The notes under the pieces were generated by a model. The model ran no database searches. It was not told the origin of the DNA and saw only the letters and a list, made by a program, of their open reading frames with translations. DNA of 64,000 bases from Lysinibacillus sphaericus OT4b.31 (lineage in GTDB: Bacteria; Bacillota; Bacilli; Bacillales_A; Planococcaceae). The DNA lies in the NCBI RefSeq assembly GCF_000392615.1, contig NZ_KB933398.1, positions 1-64,000 of the forward strand, given 5' to 3'. The position numbers and the translations under genes are program-made. Below, in pieces: positions 27,857 through 37,504 of the stretch. Numbering within the stretch: the first letter of the stretch is position 1; each line of letters opens with the position of its first letter.

Positions 27857-28453
27857 ATGTACTACCCAGAACCCATATCTAAACTAATCGATAGTTTTAT
27901 GAAATTGCCAGGTATCGGGCCGAAAACCGCGGCTCGACTGGCGTTTTTTGTGTTAACGATGAAGGAAGAGGATGTATTGTCTTTCTCGAAGGCTTTAATT
28001 GATGCAAAGCGAAACTTAAGCTATTGTTCTGTCTGTGGCAATATTACCGATATAGATCCTTGCCATATTTGTACGGACAAACAACGTGATGTATCTGTTA
28101 TTTGTGTCGTACAAGACACAAAAGATGTTATCGCAATGGAAAAAATGCGTGATTACAACGGTATGTACCATGTACTGCAGGGAGCTATTTCGCCAATGGA
28201 TGGCATAGGCCCGGAAGATATCAATGTAGCGTCACTTTTAGTACGTTTGCAAGATGAAACAGTACAGGAGCTTATTCTAGCAACGAATTCTACAATTGAA
28301 GGCGAAGCGACAGCTATGTACATATCACGTCTAGTGAAACCATCTGGTATTCGTACAACACGTATTGCACACGGACTGCCGGTAGGTGGAGATTTAGAAT
28401 ATGCTGATGAAGTAACGTTATCGAAGGCAATGGAAGGCCGTCGAGAGTTATGA
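27857..28453 (+). CDS. recR: Recombination mediator protein RecR
   Basis: RecR works with RecO/RecF in loading RecA at gaps. The 198 residues contain a helix-hairpin-helix ([15 protein letters not shown]), a four-Cys zinc finger ([17 protein letters not shown]) and a Toprim domain ([16 protein letters not shown]). ATG 27857 lies 8 bp after AGGAGG; the GTG at 27848 overlaps that site. It lies 12 bp after yaaK. Confidence 0.96.
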   Translation: MYYPEPISKLIDSFMKLPGIGPKTAARLAFFVLTMKEEDVLSFSKALIDAKRNLSYCSVCGNITDIDPCHICTDKQRDVSVICVVQDTKDVIAMEKMRDYNGMYHVLQGAISPMDGIGPEDINVASLLVRLQDETVQELILATNSTIEGEATAMYISRLVKPSGIRTTRIAHGLPVGGDLEYADEVTLSKAMEGRREL

Positions 28454-28466
28454 GTGAGGGATTGAG

Positions 28467-28682
28467 ATGTTCTTCCGCAATAAAGGAAAGCTAAAAAAGG
28501 AATTTGATGAAAAACTTGTAGGTCTCATTAAAGAAACAAAAGAGGATTTGCAACAAGCAAAAATAATTGAAGAATTAGTAGATGATTATGATTTAGAAAT
28601 CATCGCCCAACGAAAAGCAGCGGAGAGTATACATTATTATTTATTCAAAGAAGCCAGAATTCGACGAGTATTAATCAAATAA
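28467..28682 (+). CDS. yaaL: YaaL-family protein (DUF2508)
   Basis: A 71-residue, highly charged, probably helical cytoplasmic protein of unknown function (FRNKGKLKKEFDEKL...YLFKEARIRRVLIK). It is conserved after recR in Bacillaceae and lies 13 bp downstream of it here. Identification rests on position and on similarity to the B. subtilis YaaL pattern. Confidence 0.85.
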   Translation: MFFRNKGKLKKEFDEKLVGLIKETKEDLQQAKIIEELVDDYDLEIIAQRKAAESIHYYLFKEARIRRVLIK

Positions 28683-28753
28683 TTGTTGGTAGAGTTATAG
28701 AAGCGAAGCAGAAATCATACACTTACATAATTATTATCGAAGGGGGCAAGTGT

Positions 28754-29026
28754 ATGCCGTGGGTTGTAATTATGAGTATTGGTGTTCCTGTAGCGCTTCT
28801 ATTTCTTTATATAGTAGGAAAGCACATTAAGTTAGGGAAAGTATTAGAAGGATTATCGGTTTTTTGGTTTCGATTCGCCTTTGCTTTTTTACTACTATTC
28901 ATCATTCATTTAGCTGTTGGCTATAGTGGATACAATGTACCAATCAATCTATTTTCAGTTACTACAATTGCAGTATTAGGAATACCTGGGGTACTAGGAA
29001 TTACTTTTTTAATCTATTTTTTATAA
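28754..29026 (+). CDS. bofA: Pro-sigma-K processing inhibitor BofA
   Basis: BofA is a 90-residue membrane protein that holds the SpoIVFB protease inactive in the outer forespore membrane until the SpoIVB signal arrives. Hydrophobic segments are at about 4-21, 38-57 and 68-90. The family motif is near the C-terminus (NLFSVTTIAVLGIPGVLGI). AAGGGGG precedes the ATG. In B. subtilis it is followed by an rRNA operon; here it is followed by a remnant of one. Confidence 0.94.
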   Translation: MPWVVIMSIGVPVALLFLYIVGKHIKLGKVLEGLSVFWFRFAFAFLLLFIIHLAVGYSGYNVPINLFSVTTIAVLGIPGVLGITFLIYFL

Positions 29027-29031
29027 ATCAC

Positions 29032-29155
29032 TTGCAAAGAGAAAATATTATGGTATAGTAATAGGAGTCGTTAAGATAACTGTTGAAAACAACTTCATAC
29101 AAAACAATTTAATTAAAAATAATTGTTGACATCAGGAAATTCGTTGTGGTATGAT
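29032..29155 (+). promoter_or_regulatory. Tandem rrn-type promoters
   Basis: P1 has TTGCAA (29032-29037) and TATAGT (29054-29059) with a 16-bp spacer. P2 has TTGACA (29126-29131) and TATGAT (29150-29155) with an 18-bp spacer, preceded by an A/T-rich upstream element. Two tandem promoters about 95 bp apart are typical of Bacillus rRNA operons, and position after bofA matches rrnA of B. subtilis. Confidence 0.75.
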
Positions 29156-29253
29156 ATAAGAGTTGCTGAAACAAATCGACAACAACATGAACCTTGAAAA
29201 CTGAACAAGCAAAACGTAATCAATAAAGTTTTTAGTAGCGAACTTCGGTACGT
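29156..29253 (+). other. rRNA operon leader without a 16S gene
   Basis: The stretch contains ACCTTGAAAACTGAACAAGC (29192-29211), a sequence characteristic of the region just upstream of 16S rRNA in this group. It then has a degenerate GCGAAC-TTCG-GTACG hairpin. Instead of 16S it runs directly into 5S sequence at 29254. Confidence 0.65.
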
Positions 29254-29328
29254 GAACACGGAAGTTAAGCTCTTTAGCGCCGATGGTAGTTGGGGGCTTC
29301 CCCCTGTGAGAGTAGGACGTCGCTAGGC
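29254..29328 (+). pseudogene. 5' truncated 5S rRNA gene
   Basis: From GAACACGGAAGTTAAGCTC to GACGTCGCTAGGC the sequence is a clean match to positions of about 42 to the 3' end of Bacillaceae 5S rRNA, including GCGCCGATGGTAGT and CCCCCTGTGAGAGTAGGACG. The first 40 or so bases (the half with TCACACCCGTTCCCAT) are absent, so helix I and helix II cannot form. It should not give functional 5S. Confidence 0.8.
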
Positions 29329-29334
29329 ACATGT

Positions 29335-29367
29335 AAAAAGGTCAAAGAGAAATCTTTGGCCTTTTTT
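29335..29367 (+). terminator. rrn-type terminator
   Basis: Arms AAAAAGGTCAAAGA (29335-29348) and TCTTTGGCCTTTTT (from 29353) pair with one G-U, with a seven-T tail. It closes the rRNA remnant. Confidence 0.85.
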
Positions 29368-29368
29368 T

Positions 29369-29773
29369 ATTTTAATTGAAATAGTAATGAGGAAGACTAT
29401 TTTGTTTGGCACTAGAACGGAAAAAAGTGTTTGATTAAAGAATAATAGTATATCCATATTGTATTGGCATTGATTGAAGTTGTTAGGTGCTAGTCTATAA
29501 AGACATTAGAAAAGTTATTTTTAATGGAGTATAGTGGGGAATTTGAAGAAAATTATGAGATGCAAAATTTGAGAGAATTAAAGTCAATACTCTTGGCGTA
29601 TTAAAAGCAAATGATAGACTCCGTCTAAGAAGTATAAGATGACAATAATGTCTACCCTTTATAATGAATCATATTGCGAGGAGGCGATCTTATCTATTTT
29701 GTAGGATCGCTTTTTTATCTAGCTAGAATCCCGTATAATTAAAGGACAATATAACGGAAATGGGTGTCTTGTT
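29369..29773. other. Noncoding gap between rrn remnant and yaaO
   Basis: About 400 bp with no credible gene. In B. subtilis csfB, xpaC and yaaN lie here; none is present. A hairpin with GCGATC (29684-29689) and GATCGC (29705-29710) followed by six T looks like a terminator. A TATAAT at 29734-29739 could be the -10 for yaaO. Confidence 0.55.
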
Positions 29774-31198
29774 TTGCAAAAGAAAAAGCCAATTGTGGAA
29801 GGATTAGAACGTTTTCGACAACAACAAAATATATCTTTTCATGTGCCAGGTCATAAGCATGGTGAATTGTCTCATTTGCCGCAAGCTTTTAAAGATGTAA
29901 TGCGTTATGACGTGACCGAATTATCAGGTCTAGATGATTTACATCATCCAGAGGAAATGATTTTAGAGGCAGAGGCTTTACTGGCTGAAACATATGGTGC
30001 GATGAAAAGTTTCTTTTTAGTAGGAGGCACAACTGTTGGGAACTTAGCAATGATTTATGCCACGTGCCGAAAAGGCGATAAAGTTATTGTACAACGTAAT
30101 GCACACAAATCTATTTTCCATGCTATTGAGCTTGTTGGAGCAAAGCCTATATATGTTTCACCGCTTTGGGATGATCAAACATTAACAGCCACACATATTT
30201 TATTTAAAGACCTTAAAGAAGCAGTGGATAATTATCCAGAAGTGAAGGCAGTTGTTTTAACGTATCCTACTTATTATGGTATGGTTTCAAAAGAACTGCA
30301 GCAACAAATTGCCTATTGTCATGAAAAAAGGATACCTGTCTTGGTAGATGAAGCGCACGGAGCTCATTTTAGTGTTTGTGCATTATTTCAACCTTCTGCA
30401 TTAACATATGGGGCAGATGTTGTAGTGCAATCTGCGCATAAAACATTACCTGCCATGACAATGGCAGCGTTTATGCATGTTAACTCACAATTAGTTGATG
30501 TTGATAAAATTAATCACTACTTACGTATGCTACAATCCAGCAGTCCGTCCTATTTATTGTTAGCATCTTTAGACGATGCACGCTATTATGTACAGACATA
30601 TATGGAGAGTGATGGTGCATATATAATAGAGAAAAAAAATCAGTGGGTAGAAGCATTACGTGCCATTGGTTCGCTGCAGGTAATCGAAGTAGATGATCCT
30701 TTAAAGTTATTGCTTCGTGTGGATGGTTATAATGGTTTCCAATTACAAGAGGCATTAGAAGCTAAACATGTTTATGCGGAGCTAGCAGATGCTCATCAAG
30801 TGTTACTTGTATTACCACTTTTGAAGCTTGGACATATCTATCCATTTGCCGAGATACGTGTGCGTATTAAAGATGCTGTGACAGCGTTATTATGCACAGA
30901 AAAAAAAGAAATACTAACTGCTACGCAAACAGCGTATCATTTTATTGCCATTTCCGAACCTACTTACACGTTCGAGGAAATAGCCGATATGGATAAGGAA
31001 TGGCTTCCGTATATGCGTGCAATGGGACGAACTGCTGCAAGTATGATTATACCTTATCCGCCGGGTATTCCATTATTAGTTCCAGGAGAAAAAATAACAG
31101 TGGCAAAGTTGAGTCAGCTTGAGGAGTTATTAGCAACTGGTGCAACTTTTCAAGGAAATCATCGCTTAGAAGAAAAAATGATCGAGGTCATGAAATAG
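29774..31198 (+). CDS. yaaO: Orn/Lys/Arg decarboxylase-family PLP enzyme (YaaO type)
   Basis: A 474-residue fold-type I PLP decarboxylase related to SpeA. Motifs: FHVPGHKHG near the start, the cofactor-cradle [15 protein letters not shown], and the PLP lysine Lys223 in [10 protein letters not shown]. The C-terminal Orn/Lys/Arg decarboxylase domain has [12 protein letters not shown]. The short type lacks the wing domain of the large inducible enzymes. Substrate (lysine or arginine) is not determinable. The start is TTG 29774 with a weak site (GGGTG). tmk follows 17 bp on. Confidence 0.9.
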   Translation: MQKKKPIVEGLERFRQQQNISFHVPGHKHGELSHLPQAFKDVMRYDVTELSGLDDLHHPEEMILEAEALLAETYGAMKSFFLVGGTTVGNLAMIYATCRKGDKVIVQRNAHKSIFHAIELVGAKPIYVSPLWDDQTLTATHILFKDLKEAVDNYPEVKAVVLTYPTYYGMVSKELQQQIAYCHEKRIPVLVDEAHGAHFSVCALFQPSALTYGADVVVQSAHKTLPAMTMAAFMHVNSQLVDVDKINHYLRMLQSSSPSYLLLASLDDARYYVQTYMESDGAYIIEKKNQWVEALRAIGSLQVIEVDDPLKLLLRVDGYNGFQLQEALEAKHVYAELADAHQVLLVLPLLKLGHIYPFAEIRVRIKDAVTALLCTEKKEILTATQTAYHFIAISEPTYTFEEIADMDKEWLPYMRAMGRTAASMIIPYPPGIPLLVPGEKITVAKLSQLEELLATGATFQGNHRLEEKMIEVMK

Positions 31199-31215
31199 TT
31201 GGAGGCAATAACAGT

Positions 31216-31845
31216 ATGAAATGCAATTTATTTATAACATTTGAAGGGCCAGAAGGTGCTGGAAAAACAACAGTCATTCAAAAGATTACTGAGCGATTTG
31301 CAGAAAAAAATATAAATGTGTTAGCGACAAGAGAGCCGGGTGGCATTGAGATTGCTGAAAAAATTCGTACCATCATTTTAAACCCGGCACATACGGCGAT
31401 GGATGAACGTACAGAGGCGTTATTATATGCAGCAGCGAGAAGTCAACATTATTTTGAAAAGGTACGACCAGCTTTAGATGCTGGTAAGATAGTTATTTGT
31501 GATCGCTTTATCGATTCATCTTTAGCTTATCAAGGATATGCACGTGGTATTGGTGTAAATGAGGTATTATCTATTAATGAGTTTGCCATTGGGAAGGAAT
31601 TACCGGATATTACAATTTTATTTGACCTTGCACCAGAAGTTGGTTTAGCGCGTATTCATGCACATGATGAACGCGAAGTGAACCGTTTAGACGTTGAAAG
31701 CTTGGCCTTCCATGAGAAGGTTCGTGAAGGATATTTACAATTAGTTGAACGTTACCCTGAACGTATACGTGTTATCAACGCAGACCAAAATATTGAGCAT
31801 GTTATTGAAGATGTATGGTCATTATTGACTGAAGCAATGCAGTAA
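31216..31845 (+). CDS. tmk: Thymidylate kinase
   Basis: Tmk phosphorylates dTMP to dTDP in the cytosol. The 209 residues show the P-loop [10 protein letters not shown] (10-19), the DRF motif [17 protein letters not shown] and TREPGG. TGGAGGC lies upstream of the ATG. It forms the yaaO-tmk pair as in B. subtilis. Confidence 0.97.
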   Translation: MKCNLFITFEGPEGAGKTTVIQKITERFAEKNINVLATREPGGIEIAEKIRTIILNPAHTAMDERTEALLYAAARSQHYFEKVRPALDAGKIVICDRFIDSSLAYQGYARGIGVNEVLSINEFAIGKELPDITILFDLAPEVGLARIHAHDEREVNRLDVESLAFHEKVREGYLQLVERYPERIRVINADQNIEHVIEDVWSLLTEAMQ

Positions 31846-31870
31846 AAGTGTGAAGTTGTCTACCGTATTG

Positions 31871-31879
31871 TGATATAAT
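31871..31879 (+). promoter_or_regulatory. Extended -10 promoter candidate for darA
   Basis: TG-A-TATAAT (31871-31879) is a perfect extended -10, followed by a 130-nt leader before darA. No proper -35 is visible. Confidence 0.55.
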
Positions 31880-32009
31880 GGTAACATCTAATTAATTTTA
31901 GTTTTACAGGTGAAGGCCTTTAAAATAGATTTTCATTAGATGTTAGTGAATCTGGATTGTGATTAAACAATTTTAAAACCTTTCAAGGTTAATTTTATAA
32001 TAGGGGTGA

Positions 32010-32345
<336 letters not shown>

Positions 32346-32372
32346 ATTTAAATCAGAAAGTACTTACAGATA

Positions 32373-32438
32373 GAGAACATCGCGTCAGGCTTTGAATTAG
32401 TATTGTATGCCCAATGTTAATTTAAGACGCGAGGTTTT
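32373..32438 (+). terminator. Imperfect hairpin after darA
   Basis: GAGAACATCGCGTC (32373-32386) pairs at 12 of 14 positions with GACGCGAGGTTTTC (32426-32439), with a large loop. It may be a weak terminator. Confidence 0.4.
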
Positions 32439-32522
32439 CTGTGTGAAATTTTGAATAGATATAGATAAGGGCAAGTTCGTTAAGGCGAATTTGATATGAC
32501 AGCGTGTGGGGGCGAATACAGC

Positions 32523-32963
32523 TTGAAAATCAATCAAGATATACGTGTTGGGTTAAATACTAATCGCAAAGAGCCACTACAAAATAATAATCTAAATAAC
32601 CGATTTGGTGATATGGTCGTCAAGCAAGGTTCTAAATTGCAGACTGAACAGCTAACACGATTATTGGGGGATATTTCTACTGCTGGAGATCGTGTTGCAA
32701 GATCCCGCAATTTACGTGAACTTGCTCGATTTAAAATGCTTGTGAAGCGCTTCTTACAGGAAACTGTAGAGCATGGTATGGAATTAAAACAATCACATAC
32801 ATGGAATCGCTTTGGCGAAGGGAGACGCTTAAAAATAATCGAAACGATCGATACTCGTCTCGTGGAGCTTGCACAGGATCTTTTAGATGAAGAAAAGGAA
32901 GCAATAGACCTTCTCGATAAAATCGGAGAGATTAAAGGCTTATTAATTAATTTATATATGTAA
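32523..32963 (+). CDS. yaaR: YaaR-family protein (DUF327)
   Basis: A 146-residue, mostly helical cytoplasmic protein of unknown function found beside darA and holB in many Firmicutes. Conserved parts are SRNLRELARFKMLVKRFLQETVEHG and the C-terminal LLDKIGEIKGLLINLY. I start at TTG 32523 (MKINQDIRV), as B. subtilis YaaR begins with the same pattern; the ORF is open further upstream to 32496. Confidence 0.85.
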   Translation: MKINQDIRVGLNTNRKEPLQNNNLNNRFGDMVVKQGSKLQTEQLTRLLGDISTAGDRVARSRNLRELARFKMLVKRFLQETVEHGMELKQSHTWNRFGEGRRLKIIETIDTRLVELAQDLLDEEKEAIDLLDKIGEIKGLLINLYM

Positions 32964-32965
32964 AA

Positions 32966-33000
32966 CCCGTGTCTTTTCACTTGTAGGCGCGGGCTTTTTT
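32966..33000 (+). terminator. Terminator after yaaR
   Basis: CCCGTGTC (32966-32973) pairs with GGCGCGGG (32986-32993, G-U pairs allowed) and is followed by six T. Confidence 0.7.
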
Positions 33001-33261
33001 CAAATTTATTCAACAGGAATCCTTACTCCACAGCATATAGGGTGAACTTCAGGGTTCAATTAAACAGTGGATGATAAAAGAGCTGGTTAAGGTCGTTAGC
33101 TTAGAGAACACTTTAACCTAGGAAATAATTTTATCTGCCCAAAGCCTAGAAATGTCAGCGGCAGGCACAAAGGTTAATAGAAAACACCATGACTAGTGTT
33201 AATCGTTAAATGACCAACATAGTGTTGACTTAAACACAATTCAGAATCAGGACAGATATGT

Positions 33262-33287
33262 TTATCAGCGCCAAGGCGAAGTGATAA
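33262..33287. repeat. Dispersed hairpin repeat, copy 1
   Basis: TTATCA-g-CGCC-aa-GGCG-aag-TGATAA forms an interrupted palindrome. The core CGCCAAGGCG (33269-33278) recurs twice more in the window with similar flanks. Confidence 0.6.
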
Positions 33288-33323
33288 CAAAGCGTCAGCT
33301 ACAGATATTTTGTAGAGACAGGG

Positions 33324-33350
33324 TATATTACGCCAAGGCGTAGTTGATAG
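33324..33350. repeat. Dispersed hairpin repeat, copy 2
   Basis: The core CGCCAAGGCG (33331-33340) is followed by TAGTTGATAG, 62 bp after copy 1. The rest of the 33001-33363 gap has no gene; an imperfect stem GGTTAAGGT/ACTTTAACC is near 33088-33119. Confidence 0.6.
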
Positions 33351-33363
33351 AGGAAGGAATTTA

Positions 33364-34374
33364 ATGAAAATGGCCAAGAATGTTGAAGAGCTATTCACAC
33401 TACAACCAGTCGTAATGAAACAGCTTCAAACGATTTTTGACAAAAATAGATTGGCCCATGCTTATATTTTTGATGGCGAAAAAGGGACAGGAAAAGCAGA
33501 TATCATGCAATTTTTTGTCAAATTAATGCTATGTGAGCATCCGCAACATAATGTTCCATGTGAAACATGTCGAAATTGCAGACGTGTTGAATCGGGAAAT
33601 CATCCTAATATTCATCAAATTTATCCAGATGGACAATTCATTAAAATTGATCAAATTAGAGAACTTATTGCAGAAATGAAGATGGTGGGTGTTGAGGAAG
33701 GGCGTAAAATCTACGTACTTCATCATGCAGACCGTCTCAATATTGCATCAGCTAACATGATATTAAAATTTTTAGAGGAACCAGAAGGCGAAGTCACGGC
33801 TATATTATTAACTGAGCAAATGCAGTCTATTTTACCAACAATACGCTCGCGCTGTCAGCATATAAAATTTCAGAAAATGCCACGTCAAGTACTGTTAAAG
33901 CACTTGCAGGAAAACAATATTCCTCAATCGATGGCTTCTACCGTGAGCATGATGACGAACGAGCTCGAAACGGCTATTTTTTTAGCAAATGATGAGCAGT
34001 TTGCACATGCTCGAAAAACAGTGTTAAAATTAGTAGAGGCAATTCGTAAAAATGTACATGAAGCGATGCTCGTTGTACATGAAGAATGGTTGCCACTGTT
34101 TAAGGAAAAAGGCGAGATGGAGCAAGCATTGGATTTACTACTATTTGCTTACCGTGATATAGTGTCAATAAAAACTAATCCCGAAGCAGCTTGTACTTAT
34201 CCAGACATGTTACAGTCCTTTAAAGAAACCGCGTTACATTCGACTTACGAACGCCTGTCTAGTCAAATGGAAGCCATATTACAGGCTCGCGCATCTTTAC
34301 ATCGTAACATGAATAGGACGTTAATGATGGAGCAGCTAATGCTAAATCTGCAGGAGGGATATACATTTGTATAA
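33364..34374 (+). CDS. holB: DNA polymerase III subunit delta'
   Basis: HolB is the stator of the clamp loader. The 336 residues have a modified Walker A (DGEKGTGKADI), a zinc module with four Cys (CEHPQHNVPCETCRNC) and the SRC motif in SILPTIRSRCQHIKF. The GK-AD replacement of the usual GKT/S is consistent with no ATPase activity. ATG 33364 follows GAGGAAGG. Its end overlaps ricT by eight bases. Confidence 0.94.
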   Translation: MKMAKNVEELFTLQPVVMKQLQTIFDKNRLAHAYIFDGEKGTGKADIMQFFVKLMLCEHPQHNVPCETCRNCRRVESGNHPNIHQIYPDGQFIKIDQIRELIAEMKMVGVEEGRKIYVLHHADRLNIASANMILKFLEEPEGEVTAILLTEQMQSILPTIRSRCQHIKFQKMPRQVLLKHLQENNIPQSMASTVSMMTNELETAIFLANDEQFAHARKTVLKLVEAIRKNVHEAMLVVHEEWLPLFKEKGEMEQALDLLLFAYRDIVSIKTNPEAACTYPDMLQSFKETALHSTYERLSSQMEAILQARASLHRNMNRTLMMEQLMLNLQEGYTFV

Positions 34375-35182
34375 TGTAGTGGGAGTCCGCTTTAAAAAAG
34401 CGGGTAAAATATATTATTTTGATCCAGCATCATTTCTACTTGAAGACAGCCAATATGTCATAGTAGAGACAGCTCGCGGTGTAGAGTACGGGAAAGTGGT
34501 TGTTCCTCAAAAAGTAGTGGGGGATAATGATGTTGTATTACCACTTAAGCAAGTACTACGGCCAGCAGATGAACGTGACCGTATACAAGTTGAGGAAAAT
34601 GCGGCTGAGTCAAAGCGGGCATTTGAACTAGCAAGTACAAAAATCATCGAGCATAAACTAGAAATGAAGCTTGTTGATGTTGAATATACATTTGATCGTA
34701 ATAAAATCATCTTTTATTTCACAGCTGAAGGGCGTGTTGATTTCAGAGACCTTGTAAAGGATTTAGCTTCTGTTTTTAGAACACGTATTGAGCTTCGTCA
34801 AATAGGTGTTCGTGATGAAGCAAAGCTATTGGGAGGCATTGGTCCTTGTGGCCGTATGCTATGCTGTTCAACATTTTTAGGTGATTTTGAGCCAGTTTCT
34901 ATAAAAATGGCAAAAGATCAGAATCTATCTTTAAATCCTTCCAAAATATCTGGACTTTGTGGTCGCTTGATGTGCTGCTTGAAGTACGAAAATGATGAAT
35001 ACGAAGAAGCTAAAGAAGGTATGCCAGACATTGGTGAAATAACAATGACACCAGATGGCCGTGGGAAAGTAGTAGGTTTAAATGTGCTGGAAAGACTCAT
35101 TCAAGTATATTTACAAGAGCAAGAGCGCACAGCTGAGTATACACTAGAGGAACTACTAGCAGGCGAAAAAAATCTTATATAA
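34367..35182 (+). CDS. ricT: RicT (YaaT), RNase Y specificity complex
   Basis: RicT joins RicA and RicF in the Y-complex, which carries Fe-S clusters and steers RNase Y, affecting sporulation, competence and biofilm. The 271-residue PSP1 protein starts at TTG 34367, 8 bp after AGGAGGG. Paired Cys motifs GPCGRMLCC and SGLCGRLMCC are likely cluster ligands. It is translationally coupled to holB. Confidence 0.95.
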   Translation: MYNVVGVRFKKAGKIYYFDPASFLLEDSQYVIVETARGVEYGKVVVPQKVVGDNDVVLPLKQVLRPADERDRIQVEENAAESKRAFELASTKIIEHKLEMKLVDVEYTFDRNKIIFYFTAEGRVDFRDLVKDLASVFRTRIELRQIGVRDEAKLLGGIGPCGRMLCCSTFLGDFEPVSIKMAKDQNLSLNPSKISGLCGRLMCCLKYENDEYEEAKEGMPDIGEITMTPDGRGKVVGLNVLERLIQVYLQEQERTAEYTLEELLAGEKNLI

Positions 35183-35208
35183 GATAGAGAATTAACGAGG
35201 TGGCTTGG

Positions 35209-35565
35209 GTGAAGGACCGTAATTTCTTAGATACCGTTATGGAGTTCGAACAACAGCTCGAAGCAATGCAGGAGCAGTTTAGTGCATTGAAGCAATTTGT
35301 AGCGTTAATGATGGAAGAACATAAGGCACTCGAAACAGAAAATCATCACCTTCGTACACGTTTAGAAGAACTGCTTTCGAAAGAAAACATCGTACAAGCT
35401 ACAAACGAGAAAAAAGAGACTCCATTAGATATTGGCGAGGGATATGATAACTTAGCACGTCTATACCAAGAAGGTTTTCATGTTTGTCATGTTCACTTTG
35501 GTAGTTCACGTAAAGGTGAAGATTGCCTGTTTTGTCTATCATTTTTAAATAAACAAAATGTGTAA
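35209..35565 (+). CDS. yabA: Replication initiation control protein YabA
   Basis: YabA restrains DnaA by bridging it to the DnaN clamp. The 118 residues form an N-terminal leucine-zipper-like coiled coil (about 1-60) and a C-terminal zinc domain with HVCHVHFG and DCLFC. GTG 35209 is preferred; the in-frame GTG at 35200 overlaps the ribosome site GAGGTGG. A terminator follows. Confidence 0.95.
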   Translation: MKDRNFLDTVMEFEQQLEAMQEQFSALKQFVALMMEEHKALETENHHLRTRLEELLSKENIVQATNEKKETPLDIGEGYDNLARLYQEGFHVCHVHFGSSRKGEDCLFCLSFLNKQNV

Positions 35566-35568
35566 TAG

Positions 35569-35607
35569 AAGACTGATTCCCGCTTCGGTGGTATCAGTCT
35601 TTTGTTT
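35569..35607 (+). terminator. Terminator after yabA
   Basis: AAGACTGAT (35569-35577) and ATCAGTCTT (35593-35601) form a perfect stem with an inner CCG-CTTC-GG hairpin and a T-rich tail. Confidence 0.75.
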
Positions 35608-35628
35608 TGTATAGTAGGAGGAAGAATT

Positions 35629-36378
35629 ATGGAAAATTGGTTGAAGGATGATGAAAGGCTGGACTACTTATTGGCAGAGGATTTACGTATTATCCAGAGC
35701 CCATCTGTTTTTTCTTTTTCATTGGATGCAGTGCTACTTTCGAAATTTGTCAATGTGCCATATCATAAAGGGAAAATTGTTGATTTATGCTCTGGTAATG
35801 GTGTAATTCCATTGTTTTTGAGTGCGCGAACAAAGGGGCAAATTACAGGAGTAGAATTACAACCTCGTTTGTTTGATATGGCAGAGCGAAGTATTCTATA
35901 CAATAAATTGGAGAAACAAATTCATATGGTGCTTGGTGATGTGAAACAAATTCCATCACAACTTGGTATTGAAAAGTATGATGTTGTGACTTGTAACCCT
36001 CCGTATTTTCTAGCTCATGAAGCGAGCGATAAGAATTTAAGTGAGCATTATGCCATTGCACGTCATGAACTTCATTTAACGTTAGAAGAAGCAGTGCAGT
36101 CTGCCAGTAAATTATTAAAGCAAGGTGGAAAAGCCGCATTTGTTCATCGTCCTGGTCGTTTACTTGATATAGTCACAGCTATGCGTTTAAATCGACTAGA
36201 GCCCAAGCGTATCCAGCTGATTTATCCGAAAGAGGGTAAAGAAGCGAATACTTTATTAATAGAAGGAATTAAAGATGGTAAGCCAGATTTGAAGATTTTA
36301 GCACCTCTATATGTGTACGATGCAAACAACGAATATACAGCTGAAGTGAAAGAAATGCTTTATGGAAAAGAACAATAG
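35629..36378 (+). CDS. trmN6: tRNA1(Val) A37 N6-methyltransferase-like protein (YabB)
   Basis: A 249-residue class I SAM methyltransferase of the TrmN6/YfiC family. The SAM loop is [15 protein letters not shown] and the N6-adenine catalytic motif is NPPYF in [17 protein letters not shown] 35629 follows TAGGAGGAAG. Its end overlaps yazA by 17 bases. The exact target base in Gram-positives is inferred from E. coli. Confidence 0.9.
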   Translation: MENWLKDDERLDYLLAEDLRIIQSPSVFSFSLDAVLLSKFVNVPYHKGKIVDLCSGNGVIPLFLSARTKGQITGVELQPRLFDMAERSILYNKLEKQIHMVLGDVKQIPSQLGIEKYDVVTCNPPYFLAHEASDKNLSEHYAIARHELHLTLEEAVQSASKLLKQGGKAAFVHRPGRLLDIVTAMRLNRLEPKRIQLIYPKEGKEANTLLIEGIKDGKPDLKILAPLYVYDANNEYTAEVKEMLYGKEQ

Positions 36379-36625
36379 ACATTACTTCTATGTACTAGAA
36401 TGTGCAGATCAATCTTATTATGCAGGCTATACAAATAATGTAGACAAACGTGTTGCAACACATAATGCAGGTAAGGGTGCAAAATATACAAGAGCAAGAG
36501 GTCCGGTGAAATGTATTTATGTAGAGGCCTTTAATACAAAACAAGAGGCAATGCGTGCAGAATATGCTTTTAAGCAATTAACACGGACGCAAAAGACAAA
36601 ATATGTAGGGAGGAATGAATTATGA
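36362..36625 (+). CDS. yazA: GIY-YIG nuclease-superfamily protein YazA
   Basis: An 87-residue UPF0213 protein with a single GIY-YIG-like domain. The motif appears as [19 protein letters not shown], followed by the conserved [18 protein letters not shown] and the Glu in [13 protein letters not shown]. Function in Firmicutes is not established. It overlaps both neighbours and is clearly co-translated. Confidence 0.9.
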   Translation: MEKNNRHYFYVLECADQSYYAGYTNNVDKRVATHNAGKGAKYTRARGPVKCIYVEAFNTKQEAMRAEYAFKQLTRTQKTKYVGRNEL

Positions 36626-37494
36626 TATCGCAAAAAAGTACGATGCATGATGGAGGATGTTTATATCTAGTAGCGACACCCATTGGTAATTTAGAGGATA
36701 TGAGTGTACGTGCACTGCGTATTCTAAAAGAAGCGGATGTGATTGCTGCGGAGGATACACGAAATACGAAGAAGTTATGTAATTATTTTGAAATTGAAAC
36801 ATCGTTGGTGAGTTATCATGAACATAATATAAACGTGGGAGGAGAGAAACTTTTAGGCTTCTTACGTGAGGGAAAAACGGTAGCGTTAGTAAGTGATGCG
36901 GGGTTACCTTGTATTTCAGATCCAGGTGCAGATATTGTTGTAAAAGCAATCGAAGAAGGTTTTGCAGTTGTACCAGTGCCAGGAGCGAATGCTGCATTAT
37001 CAGCTTTAATTGCTTCCGGTTTAACCCCGCAACCATTTTTCTTTTATGGTTTTTTAAACCGTGGTAAAAAAGAACGTCGACAACAATTGGAGGTGCTAAA
37101 AAAACGCCAAGAAACGATTTTATTTTATGAGGCACCTCATCGATTAAAGGAAACATTAAAGGATATGGAGCTAATTCTCGGCAATCGTCGTGTTGTACTA
37201 GCACGTGAGCTAACAAAGAAATTCGAGGAATTTTTACGCGGTACATTAACAGAAGCAGTAGAATGGTCGCAATCTGAGGAAATCCGTGGAGAATTTTGTA
37301 TTGTCCTAGAAGGCAATAGCAATGTAGAAGAGGAAAATACAGAAGTAGCATACTGGGAGGCAATGACTGTTGTCGATCATGTCGATTATGTGATTGCTGA
37401 ATCAGGTGTTACTTCAAAAGAAGCAATTAAAGAAGTAGCCAAATTACGTCAAGTAGCTAAACGTGATATTTATAATGAATACCATAGCGAGTAA
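36622..37494 (+). CDS. rsmI: 16S rRNA C1402 2'-O-methyltransferase
   Basis: RsmI methylates the ribose of C1402 in the 30S P-site. The 290-residue tetrapyrrole-methylase fold carries [36 protein letters not shown] and [14 protein letters not shown] precedes the ATG, and the start overlaps the yazA stop. A terminator ends the operon. Confidence 0.96.
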   Translation: MISQKSTMHDGGCLYLVATPIGNLEDMSVRALRILKEADVIAAEDTRNTKKLCNYFEIETSLVSYHEHNINVGGEKLLGFLREGKTVALVSDAGLPCISDPGADIVVKAIEEGFAVVPVPGANAALSALIASGLTPQPFFFYGFLNRGKKERRQQLEVLKKRQETILFYEAPHRLKETLKDMELILGNRRVVLARELTKKFEEFLRGTLTEAVEWSQSEEIRGEFCIVLEGNSNVEEENTEVAYWEAMTVVDHVDYVIAESGVTSKEAIKEVAKLRQVAKRDIYNEYHSE

Positions 37495-37504
37495 ATATGA
37501 AATC

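Noticed and set aside
29132..29332. Minus-strand ORF over the rRNA remnant
   Set aside because: It is antisense to rrn leader and 5S sequence, so the open frame is accidental.
32534..33013. 159-codon minus-strand ORF over yaaR
   Set aside because: Antisense to conserved yaaR and runs through its terminator.
33174..33398. Minus-strand ORF covering the hairpin repeats before holB
   Set aside because: It overlaps repeat elements and the holB start, and has no family features.
36620..37363. 247-codon minus-strand ORF over rsmI
   Set aside because: It is a shadow of rsmI, lies wholly within a conserved gene, and has low-complexity Leu/His composition and no ribosome site.
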